Positions 31,817 through 43,139 of a stretch of 64,000 nt of DNA are shown in pieces. This stretch comes from Prorocentrum cordatum (lineage: Eukaryota; Sar; Dinophyceae; Prorocentrales; Prorocentraceae): positions 1,345,331-1,409,330 of the forward strand of contig CAUYUJ010022059.1 in assembly GCA_963575745.1 (NCBI GenBank). Direction: 5' to 3'. The notes below the pieces were generated by a model, which was given only the letters and a program-made list of their open reading frames with translations, had not been told where the DNA came from and made no database searches. Position 1 is the first letter of the stretch. Each line of letters opens with the position of its first letter. Made by a program: the position numbers and the translations under genes.

Positions 31817-32985
31817 GTGGCCGAAGAACAGCAGCGGCGCTCGCTTCCGCGCGGTAAACCATGGATATCTACGCGACCGCAACGCATCATGTCCCATTAT
31901 GTTCCACGGACGCAGATGACAGTGACAATTGATACTCCGACGAGCATGGACAGATGTATAGAACTCTGCTCTACGGCGGAACAGTCAGAGGTAGTCTTAT
32001 CCGAACAACAGCATAAAATACTTGATTTCGACCGCGCGACCGCAACGCGGGTATATACGACCGCTGCAGCAGAACGAGCTGCAGTCGTCAAGGAGGGCGA
32101 CCTTCTCACGGAGGCAGATATTCAGGCGAATCCAGTCGTGGTATCGAGAGCCCTATGTACTGAACTCAGGACATGGTTTGACAATGGATGTCTCAAAATA
32201 CAAGGCGCATCCAAGGCGTCAAAAATCACGACTTCGAGATGCACGCGCGCATCGAAGTTCGCCAAGAACGAAATGGGCGAAATGGAACGTACCATCAGGT
32301 TGCGCCTGGTACTTCGGGGCCCCATGGGATTCGACGCCTTGGATGTAGAAACGCCCTCAGGAACGGCGCGGCAGCGAGCAGGAAGCAGTGGAACATTGCT
32401 TCCCTTGACATCAGCATGGCATTCGTGAAGCAACTCACACATCAAGAACTCGCTGAAGCGACCGGTGAATTAGTGGCGTGTTTTACCTTGCCACTTGGCT
32501 CGGCATCAGCACTCAGATTTCCCCCTGGAACTGAATGCTATGATGAGCCAACACGCTGACTGTAGCGCCTTCAACCATGCACGGGCACCAAAGATGCACC
32601 AAGAGCCCTCTCACTGAAACTCAGGACCACGAGAGGCTTCGGACGCAGGCCCGCGCCTTACGACGAGGAGTTCGAGACGAACCCCCGCCTTCTCACACTG
32701 ACAAATATACGGCCTTCTCACACTGCCAAATATATGGATGGTATAAACATTGCTTTCGCTGAGGGCACCATTGGCGGATGCGTCGAGCGTATTGAGGATG
32801 CAATGGCGATCTGTAAGCACGACATGTCTACATATACCAACTGTGCTGCGAGGCACGCTAAGGACAGCGACGGTAATGTCACTCTGGGCCAGGACGAATA
32901 CATAAAACAGCTCCGTCCTATCCAGCGTCGCGAACTCATTGGCGCAAGTGCTGAGGCCAAGGCATTGAAAACAAATCACTGACAT
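31817..32985 (+). pseudogene. Reverse transcriptase (RVT_2 type) of the + strand element
   Basis: 31817-32428 gives DIQANPVVVSRALCTELRTW and GEMERTIRLRLVLRGP. After a frame change IASLDISMAFVKQLTHQEL (first catalytic Asp of the RT) and ATGELVACFTLPLGSASALR follow to 32559. 32734-32985 holds MDGINIAFAEGT, at the position of the usual xDD box, and NVTLGQDEYIKQLRPIQR. Most of the palm between 32560 and 32730 is lost and the active-site DD is reduced to DG. Inactive. Confidence 0.6.
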
Positions 32986-32989
32986 GTTT

Positions 32990-33807
32990 GTGAGCCTCAG
33001 AGGCGCTCTGGCCTACGCCCTCATCACACAAGAATGGTTATTGCTATATGTTGTACCATTGCAGCGTGTCCAGGAAGCGACCAACATGCAAGTGCGACGA
33101 TTCAGCGCGATTGCCAGAAAGCTGCAGGCCTGCCCCAAGAAGACCGTTTATAAAACGATGACACCAACGGGCGAGGTCAATCTGCATAGCGATTCCAGCT
33201 ACCGTCGCCTGAACGGCGATGCCGAGGACGAGGTCAAAGGCCACGGTATTCGCGAGGCAAACCTGCTAAGGCGTGGACACACGCATGCTGGTAAGCCTGT
33301 CGTCCACCTTGTAGACGCGTACTGCAAGTCTCACCGCTGGCATGTCCGCTCCGACTAGTCCGTTGAAACATTAGCAGCAACCCATAACTTGGAGGACTGC
33401 TATGCTTCGATTGCTACGCTACACGGACTCTACGCGGGGCCGCTGACACCCACTCAACTGGAACATATGATTGGGATGGGCGGCCTCAACATGAATAAGG
33501 TCACTCTGACCAATGATGCGGACTCTGTCTTCAACTCCCTGTCAAGCACAGACCTGGGAAAACCGACTGAATGTTCCCTTTTGGGTCACATCAGCTGGAT
33601 ACGGCAAGTGATGGAGCGCGGTATCGTGCATTGTGCAGTGGTGTGACACCCGCGACATGACTGCAGATGGTCACACCACGGGGAACATTGACAGAGATAT
33701 GATGCTCTTACAAGTTACGGAAGGAACGCAATCCTTCAAGCACGACTTGGAGCGATACCTTCCCTATAGGGCTGGCCAGACGAAGCCATCTGAGCCGCCC
33801 GATGATT
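32990..33807 (+). pseudogene. RT connection and RNase H of the + strand element
   Basis: Reads VSLRGALAYALITQEWLL, VRRFSAIARKLQACPKK, EVNLHSDSSYRRLNGDAED (RNase H first Asp), then a stop at 33356. 33389-33646 reads TLHGLYAGPLTPTQLEH and KPTECSLLGHISWIRQVM, and after a one-base shift near 33630 DTRDMTADGHTTGNIDRDM, the last Asp motif, ending at a TAG at 33807. The protein degrades template RNA. The 3' untranslated region begins directly with a hairpin of the GNRA family. Confidence 0.65.
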
Positions 33808-33815
33808 AGTAAACT

Positions 33816-33829
33816 GCGGGGTAACCTGC
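33816..33829 (+). repeat. GNRA hairpin GCGGG-GTAA-CCTGC in the 3' untranslated region
   Basis: Five-pair stem, GTAA loop, 9 bp after the terminal stop of the element, hence not protein-coding. Confidence 0.7.
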
Positions 33830-34125
33830 TAAGGTTGAGCCCGCCGGTTGGTGCCTTTCTTTTCTAATATCGCTGTTTGGCTGAATAAGGCTGGTAGCGG
33901 ACTCACGTTTCGTCTTCTCCCCCCCCGACTCTTGAAGGAGGAAAGGCACAGGCGAGAGGGAACGAGCGTGTGTCCGCGGCCATTTTGGCCCACTGACCGG
34001 CCACCTATCTGACCGGGCCGCACCGCGGCCCGTTACCTTACATCGAAACAGAAAAGGTCCCACCCCTTATTCTTGAAATGTATCGTCGCCGCTCAGGCGG
34101 CTCCTTCCTACCTCTGGCACTATCG

Positions 34126-34205
34126 CTGATACGATACAACAGGGTTGGACGCATGCGTCGCCTGAGGCGAAAGCATCTGGTTGGGCCTCCCGACCAGCTT
34201 TAAAC
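34126..34205 (+). repeat. Structured 80-bp repeat, copy 2 (3' edge of the + strand element)
   Basis: Matches 17521-17599 over its whole length with about 12 differences. The first hairpin becomes TCGCC-TGA-GGCGA (partly compensated) and the second extends to CTGGTTGGG-CCT-CCCGACCAG. It lies about 320 bp after the RNase H stop. Confidence 0.6.
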
Positions 34206-35693
34206 TGTGGCTATCGGGCCCCTATCGGCGATCAATGGGCGATTCGGGTCGATGCATCCCCCCATCTGCCTGTCCCCCCCTGTCGTTGCCCCGGCGCCCA
34301 GAGAAGGCCAGGACGTTCCCAAGGATCGGGCCCTCTGGTGGTGTCAGATTACGCACGGGAGTCTCCGGCCTCCGTCCGCCCCCCCAGAATTAGCATAGAC
34401 ACAAACAAAAATGCCCAGCCACGGAGATCGGCCAGAAAATCGCCGGCTGCAGTATAAAGGAGCTCACTTCATCAGCTGAGAGGCAGAAGTTTTCAATGCA
34501 CAGGCGTGGACGGAACGTCACGATCGACCATCTGCCGCCTGCAGTGCAACCGCTGGTTTGGAGTGATTCGGTTGATGATATAGGCTGCTTGCTTCTCTGA
34601 GCCGTGCCTGCTGGGATGCGCAGGCCCACCGTGCCTGGTTCTCCCAGGAATGGCCCGCCGTCTGCCCAGAGGCGTCGCCCGGGCCTTCCAGGGAGAGATA
34701 CAAAGGTGCTCGGGCAGCCCAAACCACAGGGAGCAGCCGCCCTCGCCCTGGGGGGGTGGAGAAGGAGGATACCTCCAGACGTCCCTGGAGGTCCCCATAG
34801 CCCCCTCCCCCAAATACAAAACTTCTAACGCCCTGGATCCTCGAGGATGGAGCAAGTTTGGCATGAACGAACTGGGTCCTGGTGGAGATCAAGTCCTAGA
34901 GCCCCCAGGACTTGCCCCCAGACCGGCGCTTGATCCTGAGTCGCTTTTGACGGCCTCAAGGTCACGGCAGGGCTCCAAGGAGCCCGAAGACGATGAAAAC
35001 ATCCAGACCCTTTCCTCCTTCCCCCCTCTCCTTGCGCGGAAGAGGAGGCAGTACCTCATTATTTGTCCCTGCGGTTCGAGCCGCCCCGAAAGGAAACCGG
35101 CCTCTGGCAGCTGGCGGCCCTCAGCACTGGAGCTTGCAGCGGTCCACCTGCTGCTGCATCCGCCTGCGGCGAAGTGGGCGGCGGTCCCCGTCCCTGGGAT
35201 TGGGAGGAAACTGCCTGGGGTTCTGACGGAACCGCCTGGGGAGGGTAGACCTCGCCCGGGGTGGTCGGGAGATCGTCTGGAGTTTGGGGGAGATCGCCTC
35301 GGCTGCACGGAGACGGGCTGACCCTGGGGTCAGCGCTAGCCCTGGTCAGCAAGCACGTCGCGAATCTGTGTCGGCCACGAAGTAGCTCCCAAACCCGGGT
35401 CGGCGGAGAGGACGAAGAAGGGTTAGCTCCGCTTGGCTCCCAAGCCAGGTCTCAGCCAGGGGGCATCGCGGCAGCCGAGGAATTTGCCTGATCCTGCTTA
35501 GGGCTGATCGCCGTGAGCCGCGCCCCGAACAGACCTCCGAGGTGTGATTCATTGTTCAGTGCCAACGCTTTCCACACTTGCCAGGCCCTGGGACAGCTAC
35601 GCACGATACAGGATGAGGATCGGATCCCAGGAAAGGGTGGAGTGAGTGGTCCAGGGGCCACACTTTCGGAGGTCTGGGTCCCTGCTCCCTTAT
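34206..35693. other. No gene recognised
   Basis: Overlapping frames of up to 220 codons on both strands are Pro/Gly/Arg-rich without motifs. No repeats of note. Confidence 0.4.
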
Positions 35694-36063
35694 CAGATTC
35701 TTCTTATTCCTCCTCCTCCTCCCCCTCCTCCTGTCATCCGCATCCACCTCCTCCTCACGTTCGGGGACGCACAATGCAGCACATTCGTGCGCACGTGTCT
35801 TCAAGCCGCCCTGTAGCCGCCATTATCATCATCGACCCCTTCAAAGGGTGCTACTGCTACTAGTACTGCTGCTGCCAATGCCACTGCTCAGTTTGCTGAG
35901 TATACATATTGCTGCCATTCCTGCTCATACTCAAAATCTCCCTCCTCATCATCCTCCTCCTCCTCCTCCTCCTCCTCCTCCTCCTCATCATCATCATCAT
36001 CATCATCATCAGCATCATCACCATCATCATCAGCATCATCATCATCAGCATCATTAGCATCAG

Positions 36064-36095
<32 letters not shown>

Positions 36096-36470
36096 ACCTC
36101 ATCATCATCATCATCATCATCATCAGCATCATCACCATTATCATCAGCATCATCATCATCATCATCAGCATCATCACCACCATCATCATCATCAACCTCA
36201 TCATCATCATCATCATCAGCATTATCATCATCATCACCATCATCATCATCAACATCATCATCATCATCGTCATCATAATCATCATCAGCATCATCATCAG
36301 CATCATCATTCATCCGCATCATAATCATCATCAGCATCATTATCATTGTCATCATCATCCTCAGCATCCTCAGCATCCTCAGCAACATCAGCATCTTCAT
36401 CATCATAATCATCATAATCATCATCATCATCATCATCATCATCATTGTCATCATCATTGTCATCCCATTT
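35694..36470. repeat. (TCC)n and (TCA)n microsatellite block
   Basis: CTC-rich 35694-35760, a CTC run at 35941-35988, then an almost pure ATC/TCA trinucleotide array to about 36466, interrupted by AGC, ACC and GTC. All six frames stay open for long distances for this reason only. Confidence 0.92.
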
Positions 36471-36539
36471 TCACCACCCTCTACTCCTGCTCCCACTACA
36501 AATCATGCGAATTCTGATCCACGTGTAATGCTCCGCCTT

Positions 36540-37060
36540 AGCCTCCCGATGTGCAATACAACACGGCTGCTTACAATTACTCGTGCATGTGCGTGGCACC
36601 AACTCTTAATATCGTCTTCTCTGTGATTGGGCCATACGCGTTTGACACCCCGGGCAATTCAGACCCGACTATAGCATAGCAACGTAATGCGGAGCGCCGC
36701 ATAACGTATGATGCACCATCGTATTGCATTGCGTATCAGTGCAGATCGCATATCTACTATGGGTAGTCATTGTATATCGCAACGCCGCATAACCTCGTAC
36801 ATCATAACATCGCGTAATGGAACACATTATTGCTCACCGCTACGTAGCATGAAACGGCACTTCAAGGCATGCCATACCACAACCTGCCAAGCGCAGCGTA
36901 CCGTATAATTGTCCACCGTGGTGGCATGTCATAGCTTTGTGTGGCACGACGTCGCACAGATCACTGCATAGCATCGCGTAGCTTTGTGCAACATGTCGTA
37001 ATATTGCGTTGCATGGCGTTCTGCACATTAATGTACGAAGAATCGGCGCTTAAGGCCAAC
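36540..37060. repeat. Degenerate CGTAAT/GCATAAC repeat region
   Basis: Words GCGGAGCGCCGCATAAC, CGCAACGCCGCATAAC and ATAGCATCGCGTAGC recur at irregular spacing in both orientations. No gene. Confidence 0.45.
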
Positions 37061-40000
37061 ATGACCAACCTACGGGGGGCCAAGACACGGGCCAGGGGGA
37101 ACCGGGGCCGAAACCCCGCGGCCGAAGAACGTCACGCTGATTTAGCTTTACTGCGCAAGGAACCTGGAAAAGGAAGGGAATCCCTTAGAACACCAAATTG
37201 GGGAGCAACGACGACTGAAGACAAATCACATAATCTGTGCACGTCGATCAGTCTGGGATAACTCTGGCTACAATGGCTGACTCAATATCGTGCGTCGCTA
37301 CCCTCGACGAGAACTGGGATCGGATACAAGCAGTATCAACCAAACCTGGGCCGGTGATCGAAGCGAGACTGGCATAGAGGGCCAACAACAAACGACAAGC
37401 AATCTACCTACGCGAGATCAGACAGCAAAACGAAACAAACCTCTACTGCTGTCAACGACACGCCCGGAACCCGTCCGTCAACACCCCGCACCGTCCCTCC
37501 TTTTGTCACGTGCTCGTCGCCCCACCGCCCTGCTTCCCGCGAGGGAGGCATCATCGTGGGCGCCCAGTCTTGGTCGGCAGCAATGACATCAAAGAGCAGA
37601 GGGCTCCCTTTTGGGCCTCCCCTTCCTCTACCGAGAGCGCGCAATCAGAGAGCGGCTGCAGAGGAGCGAAGGGTAGTGAGCAGTGCTATGTGAAATCAAT
37701 GGAGGGAGGGCACCCTCCTTCACTCCGTCACACTTTCTCTTTCCTCTCTCTCTCTCTCTCCTTCTTTCTCGCAAGCTCTCCTCGTCCTACAAATACGCAT
37801 CATGATATGACTACTACACTCCTCTCAATCCTGACCCAGTCCGGAAGATAGCCTGCTCTATCCACGTTTTGTTGTAGCACACAGAAATTCAACAACTGGA
37901 TTCTCTCTCGGCTTTGTGCAATGCGATTGTATCCAGGATTTCACAATGGTGCTCCCGCTACAGCGCGGGACTCATTCTAGGATCGGGGCTTTGCTCTCGT
38001 CGGTCAGAATGGCACTCTCGCCCAAGCGCGGGCCACTTCTCTTGATCCGAGTCCCTCATCGTGGTCGCCTCCCTCTTTTCCCCTCATCCGCCTCTCCCTT
38101 GCCGTTTTGCTGCTCCCACTCCTTCCGCTCCAGTTCCTGCTGCTGCTGTTCGTCCTCGTCCTTCTCCTTCCTCATACTCCTCATCTTTCTCCTCCTCCTC
38201 CTCCTGATCTCCTCCTCCTCCTCCTCCTCCCATGTACGCAGCTCTCATTTCCGGGTTGCGCATAACACGACGGGGTCGTTTTGGAGCTCCAGGTCCGCTA
38301 TCGGACACGCGTCCGCGGATTGAGAAACATCAGCGCAACTGGAAGGGATGGGTGGACGGAAAGAATGTCAGATATTGCGCAAGCGCGCCTAGCTTGCCTT
38401 CTCACCCTCTCCCTTCTCCTGTCTCTACCAGCCAACCTGTGTTCCTCTCTCTCTGTATATATATATATATATCTCTCTCTCTCTCTCTCTCTCTCCCTCC
38501 GACGCCCAGCCCAGTTGCCCGCGCCAGGGGGAAGGTCATCCCACCACCCCTCGTCTCGTATGCGGTGCCTCCGTTTTGTGTGAAGAGGGCCCGCTGGGCA
38601 CGCGCGGCCCAGGGGCCACAGTGTCGTCCGACATGGTGCGATCTCTCACACGCTCTCCTGGTCTCGCTCTCCTTTTCTCACATCCCCCTTTGTCTCGCCC
38701 TCTCCCTCTCTCTCTATCCCTCTATCCCTCTCTCCAACCTTCCCCCCCTCTCAGTCGATGGTTTAGTTGTTCGATTCTCTCTCGCTCTCTCTCTCTCTCT
38801 CTGCCTTCTTGTTCCCCTTTCTCTCCCTCGCGGCCCGTGTCTATCCCTACCCCCTCTATATCACTCTCGCTTGCTGACCCACTTCACCACCATCCCTCGA
38901 TAAGTGCGCGACTTCCGTTCGCTCGCAATTTCGTTGACCAGGTAGAAGCGACCCATGACGCCAGGCTGCACCCCACGACCAAATTGAGAGCTTTCCATGG
39001 ACAAGGTGCGGTAAAATGCAGGGCGAAGGGGGAGGGCGAGGGGAGAGAGGAGAACGTGGAAGGAAGACTTGGATATGTATTTGAATGCGCGTGGCCTCCC
39101 CACATCGAGGCTGTAGCCTCGGAAGTTGAATTCAGCACCTGCAGACTGGATGCGAGAACATCGTATCAAGAAATTCGGTCCCTCAAGATTGCTTGGCGCC
39201 CTCGAGATCCGCAGTCTCCGCCTCCCTCCCTCGAGAAGGAACAGACAGGAGCATGGGAGAGGAAGATTAGCACGAACACAACCCCAAAAACAATATAATA
39301 GACGGCTGACAGCTCGACGCCTTTCCGACCAGGATCAGAAGAGGGAAGCTGTCAAGACTGCCAGACTATTCAGGCTGTTGGTGCTTCTGCTGATCCTGCT
39401 CATTCTTCTGCACAACATTGCGATGCCCCAGAGCCATCAGAAGCACTCCCCTGGATCCTCCTCCTCATCTCGCGTCTCGTCCTCCTCCTGCTACTACCTC
39501 CTCCCTTCCCCCAAACTAACACCCTCCTCTCTCCTGCCCCCCCGTCTCGCTCATTTCTCCTCTCTCCTCCCACCTCCGTCCTTCTCCCCCCCATCTCCGC
39601 TCTCTCCCCTCCTTTCCTCCCTCATAAGGCCCTCCCCTCCGGCCTTCCTTTGTCCTTCCGCATGTCGCATGTTACCTTACCCTGGCCCTAATCCGCTCGG
39701 CATCATCTTCCAGCTTCCGACATTAGGGCGCCCAACCCTGGAGACAGCCTCTTCGTATATGAACTGACGCACTCTCTCCAAGCTCGACACCTTCTGGGCC
39801 AGCTCCTGCAGATGGCAAGCTCCCGAACCCCCACCAGCCGGCATGGAGAAATGTCGAGGCAAATGTTGACACGCATATCCACCGCGCCGTGAACTGAGGA
39901 CCAGGATACCAGGCAGCAATGGATATGGACATGTTTATGCCTACCGTAGCACGAAGCTATCCATATCCACTGCATTCTGGGCTCCTGCGTCATCGCTTCC

Positions 40001-41303
40001 TAAGGTGAGTGACACATAAAACATCAGGCCTCGGACGGGTAATGGATACGAATCGAGCGTCGCAACACGAGGGATGACTCCTGCATGTTGTCGGTGTAAA
40101 CATGATTGTTGCATTAATTCGCCAGGCACATGTGCAGCGTTTGCATACGTGTCATCATGTATGCATGTGCCTGGATGTTGCTACTTCGATGCTGCACGCT
40201 CGAAGTATTCCATAACAGAAACTAAGATCAGGTAGCGAAACACCTGCTGGAATCGTTCGACCGTCGACCAAGACCTTCGAGGAACACGGAATGCCGAAAG
40301 GGGCACCTCTGGAGTTCACAAGCCCCTTCTGGAAAGAGAGAGTCCCTTGCTCCCACCTGCCGGCTGTACCTTGGCCTGGCAAGGGAGCAAACACGGGCCC
40401 AGACCTGCGACGTCCTGATTGCCGTGCCACGCCGCTCCCGCATCAATCCTCCGACTCTCCCACCCGCTCTCCTCCGCTGACCTCCTCTGCCGACCTGAAG
40501 CTTCGTCTCTCCCTGTCCAATCAATGCCCTGGTCGCCATTCCCGTGTCAGTTCGATAGTAGGCCGCCCATATGGGTTCGGAGCTGATGGGGCCAGAAGAT
40601 CGTACCGCATCGGTGATGCATCGGCATCGAACAAAACGGGCTATGGATCGCGCCGTATCGCCGATGCACGGGCGATGTGGCGCGGTCCTCCGACGCCATC
40701 TAGGAAGCCTGGATCGATCGACTGCCCCGCTTGACCTCGTCGCCGCGTTAGATTGCTTGCCTGCCGACAACGAAGCGGGTTCCTTGGTAACGCTGGTGCC
40801 CTCGACACTGATGCTCTGCGAGCTCACCTTAGGGGGCAACTTCTCGGTGAAACTCATGATGCCTCGCGCCGCCGGGTGAGGAAAGGGGGCGACGACGACG
40901 ACGTCGTTCTTTTGACGTTTCTCAAGGTCACCTGGTTTCGCGTATCGCGCCCCGCGATATCTTGCGTTGTGCCCCAGCCTCGGTTCTTACGCCCTCTGGG
41001 CTTCTCCTTGCGGGCCGCAGATCAAAAAAAAATATCGCGCCCCGCGACGCGCGTTTACCCTCGCGCCCTCCGAAGACCACCTTGGAGAAAGGCAACCCTC
41101 CGTTGCAGGTCGCGACGCGCGAAACGCCCCTGGGGGGTGACGTGCGTGGTTCCTGGGTGGTTCTTGAGCTGCTCGTGGCCATGACTGGACGCCGGTTGGA
41201 CAACTCGCCATGACACCGAGAGGGGCCGACAGGACCCAGTCCGAAATGATTCTTGGATCGGGAACTGGTGAGCGGCGGAGGTGGCGCAGTGGAGGGAGAT
41301 GGG
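37061..41303. other. Gene-poor interval rich in pyrimidine microsatellites
   Basis: Contains (CT)n at 37738-37772, (CTC)n at 38144-38235, (TA)n/(TC)n at 38447-38496, CT-rich 38690-38880 and 39440-39640, and a repeated ATCGCGCCCCGCGA word at 40946 and 41035. The long open frames, including minus 40857-40228, show no motif. Confidence 0.45.
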
Positions 41304-41308
41304 GAGAA
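41304..41308. repeat. 5-bp target-site duplication (GAGAA), left
   Basis: Identical to 61810-61814 on the other side of the LTR pair. Confidence 0.88.
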
Positions 41309-41505
41309 TGTGTATGGGGTTGAAGCACAAGGACACAGAACCCCTGATCCGCTGGTAGAGGGAAGGAGGGAACGATGGATGTCTTCTCCTCCTGCACGAT
41401 CAAAGGTCTGATCGATCTATCCCAATACCTGAGCCCAAACGGCCAGGCGCAGGAGAGGTGAGGATATGGAGTATGTATGAGGGTATTACACGGGTTCTAT
41501 TCACA
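41309..41505 (-). repeat. 3' LTR, 197 bp
   Basis: Starts TGTG and ends CACA. Same length as 61613-61809, with about 12 substitutions counted by eye (about 94% identity) and no indel. Confidence 0.92.
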
Positions 41506-41520
41506 CCCCCGTCCCGAATC
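41506..41520 (-). promoter_or_regulatory. Polypurine tract
   Basis: On the minus strand GGGACGGGGG directly precedes the 3' LTR, the position where plus-strand DNA synthesis is primed. Confidence 0.65.
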
Positions 41521-42173
41521 CCGCCTGCGAGGGCAGGACTCGGGAACAGAGGAAAAGATCCCGTCACCCTTTTACTCCTCAAATCCTCAATTCGGTCAGG
41601 CAGCTGAGCACAACATCTGCGTAGCTTCAGCTGCGCCCCAATCGCGATAGCGCTCGCGATTCGGCCAGGTAAGGTAAGAAGGAACACCCAGGGTCCCTGT
41701 TTCTTCGCCAAGCAATCTTTGGTGCCCCCTCGGTGCGCCCCCCAAAACGCTTCGGCGCTCGAGGGCGGAGAAGAATGAGACGCGGGTGGGCGGAGAAAGA
41801 GGACCTGAGCAAGTTAAAGCAACAACAAAAACTGCCGCGCCTGAGCGGGGCAGGTGTTGCCGCCAGCTTTCACTCGAGAGCTGGGTATCAGATCATTCTC
41901 AACGCAATGTTACTATACTGCAAAGAATAAGCACACATAAAATGCGTATTACGAAGTCGTGTTGAGGAACACGATCGCGCTGAGAAACACGTCTAAATGT
42001 CAATCTAACTATCAGAGCAAATGCCTGGCCAGGCGCAAAGTCGTGTTGAGAAGCACGAAAAGCTGCGTGCATAAATCCTGCGCATCGTTACTCCCCTCGG
42101 CCTTGCTCCTTAGGAGGCTGCCTTGGGTTTCGCAAGGATAGGTGTGACCGCTTTTCTTGGATAGCGAAGTGGC
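41521..42173 (-). other. 3' untranslated region of the 20.5-kb element
   Basis: No open frame of note. It contains a repeated GTCGTGTTGAGRARCACGA word (about 41957 and 42039) and the hairpin at 41850-41867. Confidence 0.5.
41850..41867 (-). repeat. 18-nt GCAA hairpin in the 3' untranslated region
   Basis: Minus strand GCTGGCG-GCAA-CACCTGC; one C·A mismatch in the inner stem. Non-coding member of the family. Confidence 0.55.
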
Positions 42174-43139
42174 CTAAAATGATTTGTTAGCCACCGCTCG
42201 AGGCGAACTTGTGTAATGATGAAGTTCTAGCCCATCGAGCGGTGGGCCTGGCGGCCGACTACACTGCGCGTTATCCCTCTCGTAGAACCAGTGGCCCCAC
42301 ATCCTGTGGCCATCCTCCGAGACGTAGCTCGTCGTGAAGGTCTCCCAGGGCGTCCTCGGGATCCAGTGGCGGAACCAATCATTGTACAGGATGTCGCGTA
42401 CGTATACGAACTCGTCGTTGTTGTCCGCGATGTACATCCAGCATTTGATGTAGTAGCTCCAGTATCTGGGACCCCATTGGCTGTCCTCTAGGTTGTTGCG
42501 CCACCGCGTAGCGTAGTCCTCCGTCGTGCGCGCCCTCTTGGCGCGAGGAGGTGTCGTTGGTCTGCGGCTGTCGTCGCCGTCCTGCCGCTGCGCGGCAGCG
42601 CCGCGCTGCCCAGCGGGCATGTCGTCCTGCGCGCCGGAGGCGCTGGACCCTGCAGCGTCGCCAAGAGCAGGGCGCGGCGGCGGCGGCGGGCGCCGCGGCT
42701 GGCGTGGCCCCATGACATCATCAGAACGTGGGGAGTGTATATCAGGTTCGATCGGATCGGTTCTAATCCCTGAATCAACCCCCCTCTGGTCAGTGGAACC
42801 CAAGGCGGGCTCGATGGAGGCAAGCACGGCAAGCTTGCGCTGCGTGACTTTCTCACGAGTGCCATCCCCACGGGGAAGGGCAATCGCGACAAGTCCGCGC
42901 TCTTGCCTCGTGCCTCGATCGAGTCTGCCTGTGTTCAACCACCATTTCTTCCGACCGGCTTGGCCAGTCCTGACGCTGTGATCAAGAATGTCACAGGCGT
43001 CACGCATGTCTTCGATGGTATCAGCCTTCTCGCCTCTATTGACGCGAGCGCCTGTCATTTGGTGGTGGAACTTCATATCACGCAGGAAACGCTGAACGAG
43101 GTTTGCAATAAGGGTGGTATAGAGGTCTGTCGTCCTCAC
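42174..43139 (-). CDS. Accessory ORF F of the 20.5-kb element, unknown function
   Basis: 321 codons ending in TAG at 42174, the last ORF before the 3' LTR. The N-terminal part (FLRDMKFHHQMTGARVNRG) overlaps the end of the preceding ORF by 62 bp in another frame, so it was probably continuous with it. The middle is Pro/Arg-rich (PRQPRRPPPPPRPAL). The C-terminal 110 residues are aromatic-rich (WSYYIKCWMYIADNN, YNDWFRHWIPRTPWETF, MWGHWFYERDN), suggesting a folded domain. No known family recognised. Confidence 0.55.
   Translation of the reverse strand: MRTTDLYTTLIANLVQRFLRDMKFHHQMTGARVNRGEKADTIEDMRDACDILDHSVRTGQAGRKKWWLNTGRLDRGTRQERGLVAIALPRGDGTREKVTQRKLAVLASIEPALGSTDQRGVDSGIRTDPIEPDIHSPRSDDVMGPRQPRRPPPPPRPALGDAAGSSASGAQDDMPAGQRGAAAQRQDGDDSRRPTTPPRAKRARTTEDYATRWRNNLEDSQWGPRYWSYYIKCWMYIADNNDEFVYVRDILYNDWFRHWIPRTPWETFTTSYVSEDGHRMWGHWFYERDNAQCSRPPGPPLDGLELHHYTSSPRAVANKSF

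Larger units (their letters stand above)
17521..34205 (+). mobile_element. Decayed copia-like retrotransposon, + strand (limits tentative)
   Basis: Domains appear in the order gag, CCHC knuckle, RING finger, protease, GAG-pre-integrase, integrase, RT, RNase H, all on the + strand and all broken by stops and frameshifts. The outer limits are set by the two copies of the 80-bp repeat; no full LTR or target duplication was identified. The span is inflated by satellite-like insertions at about 21.15-23.8 kb and 27.96-28.33 kb. Short GNRA-loop hairpins are scattered through the whole element and its 3' untranslated end. Confidence 0.6.

Noticed and set aside
33960-34000. Dinoflagellate spliced-leader relic (CCATTTTGGC word at 33982, also near 51969)
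   Set aside because: Only about 10 of 22 positions match, not at a gene start.
17521-34205. Full LTRs for the + strand element
   Set aside because: Beyond the 80-bp repeats the two flanks show no similarity and no target duplication.
35860-36517. Open frames of about 200 codons on both strands (Met/Asp-, Ile- or His-rich)
   Set aside because: They are translations of the (TCA)n microsatellite; all frames are open there.
40228-40857. 209-codon minus ORF
   Set aside because: No motif, composition-driven, partly mirrored on the + strand.
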